Source of the DNA: Bacteroidales bacterium UBA5281
GTDB taxonomy: Bacteria; Bacteroidota; Bacteroidia; Bacteroidales; Lentimicrobiaceae
Assembly (NCBI GenBank): GCA_002410555.1
Contig: DHSR01000084.1
Coordinates: forward strand, 18,206 to 33,841
Length of the DNA: 15,636 nucleotides
Direction: 5' to 3'
Shown: positions 1-7,076 of the stretch, one piece after another
How positions within the stretch are numbered: the first letter of the stretch is position 1
Layout of the letters: every line of letters begins with the position of its first letter
The notes under the pieces: generated by a model
The model's input: the letters and a program-made list of their open reading frames with translations, nothing else
What the model was told of the DNA's origin: nothing
The model's database searches: none
Program-made: the position numbers and the translations under genes

Positions 1-41
1 TTTCTCCTTCTCTTGCCCCCCTCGAATAATAGATAGTTATC

Positions 42-79
42 TGTCATTCAGAACGGAACGTAGTGGAGTGAAGAATCTC
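42..79. repeat. Dispersed intergenic repeat-like sequence
   Basis: Reads TGTCATTCAGAACGGAACG followed by TAGTGGAGTGAAGAATCTC. This resembles a phrase often met between genes in environmental bacterial genomes, usually near gene ends. I recognise it from general familiarity, not from a search. No coding frame is evident here. Together with the C-rich string at 5-22 it suggests that the left edge is intergenic filler beyond the decayed hicA stub. Confidence 0.35.
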
Positions 80-190
80 CTTGTGCTGGCGCGTGCGGTG
101 TCTGAGTATTTGTCGAAGGCCATACGCGTGCATTTGCATCCCCTTTTATTTGTCACCTCCACTTTAAGGCCTTTTTTCAGCGCTGGAATC

Positions 191-244
191 TCAAAGTAAG
201 AATTTCAATAACGAATTTCCTGAAATAACCGATAATGGTGGCAC
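191..244 (-). pseudogene. hicA: HicA toxin N-terminal remnant
   Basis: A 17-codon frame starts at a GTG 10 bases after the hicB stop and reads (M)PPLSVISGNSLLKFLL before a TGA at 193-191. HicA toxins are about 60-80 residues and typically begin with a P-L-P-x-I-S-G-x-x-L-I-K-x-L pattern, which this matches closely. The double-stranded-RNA-binding-like remainder, including the GSH catalytic region, is missing in all three minus-strand frames downstream. It sits exactly where a hicA partner is expected. I infer a truncated toxin that cannot cleave mRNA. The match is short, so it rests on position as much as on sequence. Confidence 0.45.
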
Positions 245-254
245 AGCAACAAAA

Positions 255-539
255 TTAATCCACAGCGGTATTTATCGGAACCTGTATCTCCCTGAATCCA
301 ACGAATCGGTTAACATCGGAGGCTTTTTCCTTATCTTCATCGATACAAATATCGATAACCCCCCTAATGTTGCCCAGCGCTTCATCAACGGTGGCGCCAT
401 AGGAATGACAACCTTTAAAAACCGGACAACTTACGATGAAAACATCGTCTTCATCCTGTTCTATCAAAATAGGAAGATGCAGTATTTTTGCTCCTGAATT
501 TACAGTGCAATGGTTTTTGAGAAATCCACGCAACCGCAA
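255..539 (-). CDS. hicB: HicB-family antitoxin, uncertain start
   Basis: HicB proteins neutralise the HicA mRNA interferase and often repress their own operon. The core is clear: LPILIEQDEDDVFIVSCP followed by GCHSYGATVDEALGNIRG and the family-typical end NRFVGFREIQV. Family members usually begin two or three residues before the ILxLPI segment, but no ATG lies there. The longest frame opens at a TTG at 539 and adds about 17 residues that do not look like HicB. That extra stretch is in the same frame as the toxin remnant upstream, separated from it by one TGA. The natural start codon may therefore have been lost, or a weak TTG or CTG start is used. The downstream hicA partner is only a stub, so this is at best a solitary antitoxin and may be decaying. 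Confidence 0.7.
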   Translation of the reverse strand: MRLRGFLKNHCTVNSGAKILHLPILIEQDEDDVFIVSCPVFKGCHSYGATVDEALGNIRGVIDICIDEDKEKASDVNRFVGFREIQVPINTAVD

Positions 540-560
540 CGTTACTTTATACCATCTGAT

Positions 561-677
561 TCACTGACTGTAGAACAAATCATAGCCTCCCTTAAGATTG
601 CTCCAGAGTATATTGACTTCGGCAAAACCAAATTTCACATCCTTCTTAAATCTTCCGGTATAAATCAATGTAAACAT
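561..677 (-). pseudogene. RelE/YafQ-like toxin remnant
   Basis: The frame reads MFTLIYTGRFKKDVK, then an altered stretch with NILWSNLKGG, and stops after 38 residues. Toxins of the RelE/YafQ class are about 90 residues, cleave mRNA on the ribosome, and begin with the pattern I-x-Y-T-x-x-F-K-K-D-x-K seen here. The expected H-x-L-x-G and ECHI-type regions are absent in frame. Its ATG overlaps the antitoxin stop as TGATG, the usual translational coupling of such operons. The same frame, past the TGA at 563-561, runs into the segment RLRGFLKNHC ahead of hicB, which may be a worn piece of the toxin C-terminal half. I infer a decayed toxin. The family call rests on about 15 residues. Confidence 0.5.
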
Positions 678-882
678 CAGATGCCAAATCTACTGAAAAG
701 TTCAGTGGAATCTTTTACCCTGCTTCCTTTACGCTGTCTCACATCATCCATGGCTTTGCGTGTTTCAGGATTAGGCATTGGTCCTTCAAGAAGAGGAAGA
801 CCTGCTTACCCATCTGTGTAAGAAGGCGGATAAGCAGGTCTTCCTCTTCCTTTGATTTACGATGAATTATAATAGTATTCAT
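677..882 (-). pseudogene. RelB-like antitoxin, frameshifted
   Basis: Two overlapping frames together make one plausible antitoxin of about 68 residues. The first starts at an ATG at 882 and reads MNTIIIHRKSKEEEDLL, typical of Bacteroidota antitoxin N-termini; it goes out of frame around VFLFL and ends at 739. The second gives EGPMPNPETRKAMDDVRQ and a tail ending in ELFSRFGI, resembling the RelB C-terminal N-x-E-T-x-x-A-M-x-x pattern. It has an ATG at 778 and a TGA at 679-677 that overlaps the toxin start. The second frame is closed upstream by a TAA inside one arm of a perfect inverted repeat. I infer that an inverted duplication broke the gene. A short protein from 778 could still be made. 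Confidence 0.5.
790..849. repeat. Perfect 19-bp inverted repeat
   Basis: Arms at 790-808 and 831-849 are exact reverse complements (GAAGAGGAAGACCTGCTTA and its complement) separated by 22 bases. No T-tract follows on either strand, and the repeat lies inside the antitoxin reading frame rather than after a gene. The frame changes exactly at one arm, so it looks like a mutational inverted copy rather than a terminator. Confidence 0.85.
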
Positions 883-1060
883 TGGATTAGGTTAATAAAA
901 CAATGATTCAAAGATAATACAAATTAGTGGGAAGGACAAGAAGAATCCATGAGCTTTTCTGTAGTCCTAACAAGTGGCGGAAAAATTTATCTCTGTTTTA
1001 ATATCTCCAAATTCCAACAAAAAATTAAAATATTTCCCTCCCCATTGAGCCACTTTCCTA

Positions 1061-1073
1061 AAAAATGGTGTAT
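1061..1073 (+). promoter_or_regulatory. 13-mer shared upstream of both paralogues
   Basis: AAAAATGGTGTAT occurs 39 bases before this gene's ATG and again at 14075-14087 upstream of the second beta-helix lipoprotein. CCATTT follows within 14-16 bases in both places. It may be part of a common promoter or simply residual homology from the duplication. No clear TAnnTTTG box could be assigned here. Confidence 0.35.
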
Positions 1074-1111
1074 GTGTAGGTATAAGAAACCATTTAAATC
1101 AAAAAAAAATC

Positions 1112-2560
1112 ATGAAAAAATTAAACAGACTACTATTTTCGGCGGCCTTTCTGGCTTCCCTGCTTGTATTTAATGCCTGCGAAAAGGATGATCCGGAACC
1201 GGATGGCAACAAACCAACCCTCAACGTAGGTGCTGATATTATTGGAATGACGGATGAAACCTATCCGATAAATGTTACCGTAAGCGATCCTGATGGAAAC
1301 GACTTCACCCTAAGCTGGAAGGTGATTGAATCACCCGTAAATTCAACGCCCGAAATTAAGGAAATTGGCAAAACTTCTTCCTCGTTCACCACCGATATCG
1401 CCGGCTTGTATAAGATAGAAATAACCGCGAGCAACACCAACGGCAAATCCGACACAGGGGTTTTAACGCTATATATTGGCGGCAAACTACCCCGAAGCAT
1501 AAACACTAAAACCACTTACCCCGATTTATTTGATAATGAGGACTATCCGGATTACTATGCACTCAATAACATTCAGATTACTCAAGGTATAACCCTCGAA
1601 CCCGGTGTGGTGATCGAGAATGCAGCAGATGCAGGACTGTGGTTTAGTGGCAACAATGCATTTCTGGATGCCCGGGGCACTGCGGCCAAAAACATCATCT
1701 TCCGTGGTATGGATAAAGTGAAAGGGAGCTGGAAAGCCATTCACATCGCATCGAACAACGTTAACAACAAGCTTGATTATGTGCAAATATTACATGCCGG
1801 AAGCAGCGAAATAAGCAATAAGAAAGCGGCACTCGTCCTGCAAAGCAACACGAACACCCAGGCCAGCATAACCAACACCCGCATCTCACAATCCGGCGGA
1901 TATGGTTTATATATTGATGGCAATAATGGAAACATTACTGCTTTTGCCAACAACAATTTCAGCGACAATGAAGCCGCCCCTATACGTTTTGGGGCTGAAA
2001 ACATGTACATGCTGGACAAAAACTCTGTTTACCAGAACAATGGTATTCAAGCCATCGAGATAGCATCAGCAGGCAATACCAATGCGGCTTTCAAGAACCC
2101 GGGAACGGTACCCTATCCGGGACTTCGTTATCATGTTTACAGCAGCTTTGAGCTTAGGACAGAAGTAACATTTGCATCGGGGGTTACCTGTCTTTTTGAT
2201 GAAGGCAAACGCTTATGGGTTACCAGCGAGGGTGCCATTATTGCCAACGCAGTCACCGACCCCATCTCTTTTAAAGGAATGGTAGAAGCCCAGGGCGCCT
2301 GGTTGGGCTTTGAGATAGCTTCTCCCTCCCCACTCAACAGCCTGGATGGTGTAATCATCAGGCATGGTGGGGATAATGGCGGACGCGGAGCCAATATTTA
2401 TCTTTTCGGCTCTTCGCCCGGTTCGCAACTTACTATTACCAACAGCGTAATTTCTGACAGCGAAACCTGGGGAATATATGCTACTTCGGGTAGTGTTGTC
2501 CTCAACGAAAGCAATAACACTTTCAGCAATAATGCTTTGGGCGATATTGGGGGAAACTAA
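1112..2560 (+). CDS. Surface lipoprotein, PKD-like plus beta-helix
   Basis: A 482-residue lipoprotein. Residues 1-22 form a type II signal peptide ending in the lipobox VFNAC with lipidated Cys23. The following EKDD resembles the K-(D/E)2 lipoprotein export signal described in Bacteroidota, suggesting display on the outer face of the outer membrane. Residues 36-122 look like an Ig/PKD-type beta-sandwich (DPDGNDFTLSW, GLYKIEITASN). Residues about 130-482 are rich in short repeated strands with Asn ladders (NNNFSDN, TNSVISDSETWGI), as expected of a right-handed parallel beta-helix. No catalytic residues of a polysaccharide lyase are evident, so binding or adhesion is as likely as enzymatic action. 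The start is fixed by the signal peptide. A close paralogue lies at 14292-15475. A strong hairpin follows 60 bases downstream. Confidence 0.85.
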   Translation: MKKLNRLLFSAAFLASLLVFNACEKDDPEPDGNKPTLNVGADIIGMTDETYPINVTVSDPDGNDFTLSWKVIESPVNSTPEIKEIGKTSSSFTTDIAGLYKIEITASNTNGKSDTGVLTLYIGGKLPRSINTKTTYPDLFDNEDYPDYYALNNIQITQGITLEPGVVIENAADAGLWFSGNNAFLDARGTAAKNIIFRGMDKVKGSWKAIHIASNNVNNKLDYVQILHAGSSEISNKKAALVLQSNTNTQASITNTRISQSGGYGLYIDGNNGNITAFANNNFSDNEAAPIRFGAENMYMLDKNSVYQNNGIQAIEIASAGNTNAAFKNPGTVPYPGLRYHVYSSFELRTEVTFASGVTCLFDEGKRLWVTSEGAIIANAVTDPISFKGMVEAQGAWLGFEIASPSPLNSLDGVIIRHGGDNGGRGANIYLFGSSPGSQLTITNSVISDSETWGIYATSGSVVLNESNNTFSNNALGDIGGN

Positions 2561-2620
2561 AATAGTCATTAGCAGATATTTGAAAGGAACCTCTTGATGC
2601 CCGGATAAAATCAAGATTCA

Positions 2621-2664
2621 GAGATTGAATGGAGGAAGTGAAACTTCCTCCATTCAAAAATCTC
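2621..2664 (+). terminator. Strong hairpin after beta-helix lipoprotein
   Basis: TTGAATGGAGGAAGT (2625-2639) pairs perfectly with 2643-2657 across a GAA loop, giving 15 bp. GAGA/TCTC pairs outside it with an AAA bulge. There is no T-tract, so it may stabilise the mRNA 3' end or end transcription inefficiently. The rest of 2561-2802 shows nothing else I can identify. Confidence 0.5.
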
Positions 2665-2802
2665 ACCCAATTAAAAAATCATCCTACTGAATTCTTTTCT
2701 TTACTTATGGATTGTGGACTGGAGAAGTGAAGTGAAGCATTTTATTTTTGAAATTAATTGAATTGACCTCAAACACAAAATCCTACTTCTTAATCTATTA
2801 CC

Positions 2803-5742
2803 ATGAAAAGAGACAAATTCACCATCCATTCAAAGCAAGGGAACCTGGATGCTTTAAATATTCCCAATTTAAAAGAAATCCCTAACAAAGGCGACCTTAC
2901 ATCCGAAAGGTTAAATGCTTCATCAACTATGATTCATGCTGATCTGGATAAGGCTTCAGTTGCGAAGAAACTAAAAGAATTGAAATTAAAGGGGATAAAT
3001 GCTGAAATATTAGCCAGCCCAACCAACATTATGAGAACTGAAAGTGGGGAAATTGTCAACTTTGACTTTAGTTCAGGAGAGGCGTTTGATCCAAATAGTA
3101 AAATAATTGGGCAAATAAAGGGCTGTGAAGTTACAAGTGCATCAATGAATCCAGCAAGGGTGCGCACAATGACACGATTTGGCCGAAATGTGGAAAGCTT
3201 GAATAAGAAAGCATTGAAATTTGGTCCCAACCAATCAAACGTCCAATTTTCTATTCCGGAAAAATACGCACAAGCTTCTGTATTTGCGGCCGAAATAAGA
3301 TTTCTGGTAAGTAACTTTAGTGAAAGCAGAATTAATCTTTTAGAAGGACAATCTCCCGGATTTTCCATTTCCATCAGAAAACTAAACAATCAACATTATC
3401 TCCATTTTTCTGTGGCCACAAATGATGGATGGAAAAGCTTTTCTCATTATTCAACACCTATAACGTTAAACCAGTGGCATGAAGCTGCATTTATTTTCAA
3501 AGCAGGAGAACTATCAGTGATTCTCAATAGTCACTTAATTTCTCGCGGCTTAGTCCCTGCAAAAAAGCTCAGGTCTGTTGGAAACAATATAATTTTTCTT
3601 GGAACATGGGTGGATGGCCGGAGAAATCAATTCATAGGAAAGGTTCAGTTTGTAAAATTGTGGAGTAAAATTCCTGCTCACATAATGAATTCATATAACA
3701 TTAATTTGCAACTGGACTACAATCAAGCATGTGGTTACAAGCTTACTACGAAAGCGCCTATAAAATCAGGCTCCTTTATTTTTCCTGGTGAAGCCTCACC
3801 TGTTCAAATAAAATACCGGTTTATAGATGGGATGGTGGTCCTTGATGGAGGAACAATTTTAGGAAAGGAATCAGAACTGAAAACTGAAGTTCAAAGGGCA
3901 ACTGGAAATGCATCCCCTGATGTTGACCAACCTCATGATGCTGTGCGTAGTGTTCAACAAGCTTTATTGGCTGTTTCAAGCAGGAATAAGCTCTGGGATA
4001 ATGGAATTTTATACTATCAAACAGAAAATTTAAGCACCTTGCTTATAAACAGGCTTGATGAAACAATAAAGATTCTGGAAAGAGAAACCAATATCCGTTT
4101 TGTTCCGGCCTCTGCTGCCAATAAAGATGTCGTAGTTTATAGAATCAATAAAGATGCAAATGCTCACGGTGAATCTTATTCCACCGGCTTAGGCAAAGTT
4201 GGAGGAAAACAATACATAGCCCTGCATAAACTTGCCTCTGTTTCCACCATTATTCATGAAACCTTTCATGCTTTGGGGATAATGCATGAGCAATGCAGGA
4301 ATGATCGTGACAGTTATATTCAGATCCATTGGGATAATCTGGATTTTGAAACTGCGGATGAAAAAAATGTTAGATATCAGTTTGAAAAATTAAAAGAATC
4401 AATAGACTTAGGGTCATACGATTATAACTCAGTAATGCACTATCATCCAAATTCTTATGGTAGAAAAGATCCGGATTTGGGGCAATTGACTACAATTAGT
4501 TCAATTAGTGGCGTTCCAATTCAAAGAGTAGGTTTGGATCCATTTATGAGTTCTACAGATATTGCTCAAATTAATAAACTCTATCCGGTCAAAACTGTAT
4601 TTGATGATGGGCAGACCTGGGGAAGTAGTGCATACACCACAGGAATTGCTTTCGGGGATATAAATGGCGATGGAGCAGATGAACTCCTTGTTGCAAGAAA
4701 ACATGGTTCAGGAAACAGGTTCTTTTTTTATAACAGTGAAAAAAACGACAAACCCTATAGAGAGCTCGCTGCAGGAGGTAGCGGTTGGGGAGGCGGAGCT
4801 TATGCCACATGTATTGCAGCAGGCGATGTAGATGGCGATGGAAAGGATGAAGTAATTATTGGAAGAAAAAGCGACACCAATATGCGCTTTGAAATCAGAA
4901 AATATGACCCTTCAAAACCAGAAAAAACGATACAGTTGTTTGAGGGTGGGAACACCTGGGGAAAGGGAGCTTATACAACAGGTGTGGCCATATCAAAAGA
5001 TAGAAATGGTAGAGTCCTCATTGCTGTATGCAGAAAATCAGGTGGAAATGCGAGATTTTTCATCTTTGGCGGAGCTCGTGAAAACTATAGATTATTGTAT
5101 GAAGGTGGAAAGGACTGGGGAGGATCAAATTATGCAACTTCAATTGCTTTCGGCGATGTGGATGGAGATGGATATCTTGAAGTTGGAGTGACCCGATATG
5201 CCAAATCCGGACCCAGGTTTATGATCTTTAAAGCCGTAAATGGAGATTACAGAAACTTTCAAACATTACATTCAGGTGGATCAGATTGGGGAGGTTCATT
5301 TTATGCAACCGCAATTGCTTTTGGGGATGTGGATGGAGATGGTAAACAAGAGGCAGGCGTTACCAGAAAAGCATCCAGCAACGAAAGATTTTTTATCTAT
5401 GGCAACAGTGCACAAAATTTCAGGCTAAGGTATTCCGGAGGAAATAAATGGGGCAGCTCCTATTATGCAAACAGTATCGCAATGGCCGATGTTGATAACG
5501 ATGGAAGAGCTGAAATACTTGTAGGACGTAACGCCGATTCAAATGCCCGCTATTTTCTTTATGATGATGGCTTGAAAGATTATCAGTTGCTGGCCGATGG
5601 CGGGAAAGACTGGGGTAAAGATTACTATACTTCCGCCGTTGCTTTAGGAAATCCAAGAGGTGGATCTCATCGTCCGTTCCTTGCCATTGGCAGAAAAGCA
5701 AGTTCTAACCAACGATTTTCCGTTTTTAATTTTGAACCATAA
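2803..5742 (+). CDS. Astacin protease with LamG and beta-propeller
   Basis: A 979-residue protein. Residues about 130-290 look like a laminin-G/concanavalin-like sandwich (VFAAEIRFLVS, QWHEAAFIF, FIGKVQFVKLW). Residues about 395-595 form an astacin-type zinc metallopeptidase (MEROPS M12A pattern): HETFHALGIMHE supplies ligands His485, His489 and His495 with catalytic Glu486; the RNDRD extension follows; and SVMHY (543-547) is the Met-turn with the Tyr ligand. Residues about 598-979 are seven repeats of roughly 53 residues with GGxxWG, YAxxIAFGDVDGDG and RFFxY motifs, fitting a seven-bladed FG-GAP/VCBS propeller. DxDxDG calcium sites are lost in blades 3 and 7. There is no signal peptide, no lipobox and no T9SS domain, and an in-frame TAA lies three codons before the ATG, so the start cannot be extended. 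Export would need another route. A lipoprotein gene follows after 25 bases. Confidence 0.85.
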   Translation: MKRDKFTIHSKQGNLDALNIPNLKEIPNKGDLTSERLNASSTMIHADLDKASVAKKLKELKLKGINAEILASPTNIMRTESGEIVNFDFSSGEAFDPNSKIIGQIKGCEVTSASMNPARVRTMTRFGRNVESLNKKALKFGPNQSNVQFSIPEKYAQASVFAAEIRFLVSNFSESRINLLEGQSPGFSISIRKLNNQHYLHFSVATNDGWKSFSHYSTPITLNQWHEAAFIFKAGELSVILNSHLISRGLVPAKKLRSVGNNIIFLGTWVDGRRNQFIGKVQFVKLWSKIPAHIMNSYNINLQLDYNQACGYKLTTKAPIKSGSFIFPGEASPVQIKYRFIDGMVVLDGGTILGKESELKTEVQRATGNASPDVDQPHDAVRSVQQALLAVSSRNKLWDNGILYYQTENLSTLLINRLDETIKILERETNIRFVPASAANKDVVVYRINKDANAHGESYSTGLGKVGGKQYIALHKLASVSTIIHETFHALGIMHEQCRNDRDSYIQIHWDNLDFETADEKNVRYQFEKLKESIDLGSYDYNSVMHYHPNSYGRKDPDLGQLTTISSISGVPIQRVGLDPFMSSTDIAQINKLYPVKTVFDDGQTWGSSAYTTGIAFGDINGDGADELLVARKHGSGNRFFFYNSEKNDKPYRELAAGGSGWGGGAYATCIAAGDVDGDGKDEVIIGRKSDTNMRFEIRKYDPSKPEKTIQLFEGGNTWGKGAYTTGVAISKDRNGRVLIAVCRKSGGNARFFIFGGARENYRLLYEGGKDWGGSNYATSIAFGDVDGDGYLEVGVTRYAKSGPRFMIFKAVNGDYRNFQTLHSGGSDWGGSFYATAIAFGDVDGDGKQEAGVTRKASSNERFFIYGNSAQNFRLRYSGGNKWGSSYYANSIAMADVDNDGRAEILVGRNADSNARYFLYDDGLKDYQLLADGGKDWGKDYYTSAVALGNPRGGSHRPFLAIGRKASSNQRFSVFNFEP

Positions 5743-5767
5743 ATTTTACTAACCAACCTTTACAAAA

Positions 5768-6376
5768 ATGAAAACACAGATTCTTATTATTGGGTTAGTC
5801 ATAACCTCGCTTTTTATGATGTCCTGCGAAAAGGATAAGAGCAACAATAAATCAGATGTGATAAACCCTGAAAAGTTCAAAGCTGTAATCACCGGGGAAA
5901 TCGAGACTGAAATAGAATTTGACGAGCAAAAGATTGTTGCTGCCGGAGATTTACTGAGTGATAATTCCTCAGCATATCTCTCCTTTACGGCAACAGATAA
6001 CGATCCCTTTATTGTTCTCAACTTCTACCCACCTGATGATCATCCCAATAAAGATGACAGAATTTCGATACAGATAAAGGCGAAAGATGTAAAACCCTGG
6101 ACAAAAAATGGCACCTACAACACCGTTTATTTTGCACAATTGCAATACGTTGAGGAATACGCCATTGTAAGCTATTGGGATGAATCAGAACGAAGAGATT
6201 ACATCTCCTTCAACAGACCTGAATCGATGAGCAGAAACGTCAAAGTATGGCGGGAAGGCAGTCTGTTTAAAGGAGAAATGGCCGAAAGAATCGGATTACA
6301 GTCACACGATAACCGTCTGATTTACATTATCCTGAATTTTGAACTCAGGCCCGGGGATGATGGCTTGACGGATTAA
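5768..6376 (+). CDS. Lipoprotein, unknown function
   Basis: A 202-residue protein with a clear type II signal peptide; the lipobox FMMSC places lipidated Cys20, followed by EKDKSNN. The mature part has alternating hydrophobic strands (AYLSFTA, PFIVLNFYPPDD, IYIILNFELRP), suggesting a small beta-sandwich. I recognise no named family. It starts 25 bases after the astacin-propeller stop with no terminator between, so the two are probably co-transcribed. A partner role such as anchoring, inhibition or chaperoning of the protease is possible, but nothing in the sequence demonstrates it. The start is set by the signal peptide, and an A-rich leader rather than a Shine-Dalgarno precedes it. Confidence 0.75.
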   Translation: MKTQILIIGLVITSLFMMSCEKDKSNNKSDVINPEKFKAVITGEIETEIEFDEQKIVAAGDLLSDNSSAYLSFTATDNDPFIVLNFYPPDDHPNKDDRISIQIKAKDVKPWTKNGTYNTVYFAQLQYVEEYAIVSYWDESERRDYISFNRPESMSRNVKVWREGSLFKGEMAERIGLQSHDNRLIYIILNFELRPGDDGLTD

Positions 6377-6502
6377 CATAAATTGGATCATAAAACTTCC
6401 AACATTTATGAATTAACCCTTTTTGAGTAAAACCATAATAGGAACTTACCCTCTGTAGATGAATCTTCGAATAAGAAACATTGACAGTTGGTTGGTTTCT
6501 TT

Positions 6503-6533
6503 AAGGCAGGCTGCTTAGGCGGCTTGCTTTTTT
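6503..6533 (+). terminator. Intrinsic terminator, repeat family copy 1
   Basis: AAGGCAGGCTGC pairs with GCGGCTTGCTTT around a TTAG loop and runs into seven Ts. It is preceded by GGTTGGTTTCTTTAAGGCAG (6490-6509), found again at 10886-10905. Lying 127 bases after the 5768-6376 gene, it probably ends that transcript. Confidence 0.75.
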
Positions 6534-6570
6534 GTGATGAAAAAGAAGTGTTATGTGATGACGATTATTT

Positions 6571-6610
6571 CCACGAAGACCCAGAGACAAAAAGAGGCCT
6601 CACAAAGAAT
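6571..6610. repeat. Dispersed intergenic repeat-like sequence
   Basis: CCACGAAGACCCAGAGACAA followed by AAAGAGGCCTCACAAAGAA resembles the 'CCACAAAGACACAAAG' intergenic phrase frequent in environmental Bacteroidota and other phyla. It is recognised from general familiarity only. No coding function is apparent. Confidence 0.35.
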
Positions 6611-6658
6611 TCCCGACCCAATCCTATTCTACCTTCAAATATTAAATCAAGAAGCAAT

Positions 6659-6697
6659 AAATCCCATCCTGTAAATCTCGTTAATCCTGTCAAAAAA
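6659..6697. repeat. Dispersed 'AATCCTGT' intergenic repeat
   Basis: The string contains two related units, ATCCTGTAAATC and AATCCTGTCAAAAAA. It resembles a very common Bacteroidota intergenic phrase built on AATCCTGTNAATCCTGT. It is recognised by familiarity. A frame crossing it (6488-6736) is not a credible gene. Confidence 0.35.
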
Positions 6698-6795
6698 CTA
6701 CCTCCCGGCAAGCCATGCACACTACAACAAAACTAACTCTTCTCAATATGACATATTTACAATATGTATGAAAAACACAAAAATCGCTATTTAGA

Positions 6796-6900
6796 ATGAA
6801 TGTATTTTACAGAAAGTTGCCTTATTTCTTTTTCACCCATGTTTTTGCAATCCTTTTCCTACTTATTTTTGCATTGAAAAAAAGAGATAGCGCAGATTAA
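6796..6900 (+). CDS. Possible 34-residue membrane peptide
   Basis: A short frame, MNVFYRKLPYFFFTHVFAIL continuing with FLLIFALKKRDSAD, has one hydrophobic helix (residues about 10-27) flanked by RK and KKR. That is the shape of a small single-pass membrane protein. No ribosome-binding site or promoter stands out, and AT-rich DNA easily yields such frames by chance. It lies in the 700-base gap between two lipoprotein genes, which otherwise holds only a terminator and two repeat-like strings. Confidence 0.2.
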   Translation: MNVFYRKLPYFFFTHVFAILFLLIFALKKRDSAD

Positions 6901-7076
6901 GAGCGAGTATTATTTATTGAAGCATACCTATTGCATTATTGGCTTATCATTGATTGACCCAGATTAGAAAACCAAGTCAAAACCATTAAAAAAACAATAT
7001 TTCGTAGTAGTACACGGGTTAAAAACTGAGCAAAATCTAAAGAAAGGAGGAAAATTAGCCAGGCATTAGACCTGAC

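Noticed and set aside
510..821. Plus-strand frame of 103 codons
   Set aside because: It runs antisense to the hicB/toxin/antitoxin remnants, which explain the openness, and its protein resembles nothing.
949..1173. Plus-strand frame of 74 codons
   Set aside because: It overlaps the lipoprotein signal peptide in another frame, and its composition is that of AT-rich noncoding DNA.
2213..2614. Minus-strand frame of 133 codons
   Set aside because: It is an antisense shadow of the beta-helix lipoprotein with no recognisable motif.
2934..3389. Minus-strand frame of 151 codons
   Set aside because: It is an antisense shadow of the LamG region; its openness follows from codon bias of the real gene.
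6488..6736. Plus-strand frame of 82 codons
   Set aside because: It translates straight through a terminator hairpin and two intergenic repeat-like strings, so it is spurious.
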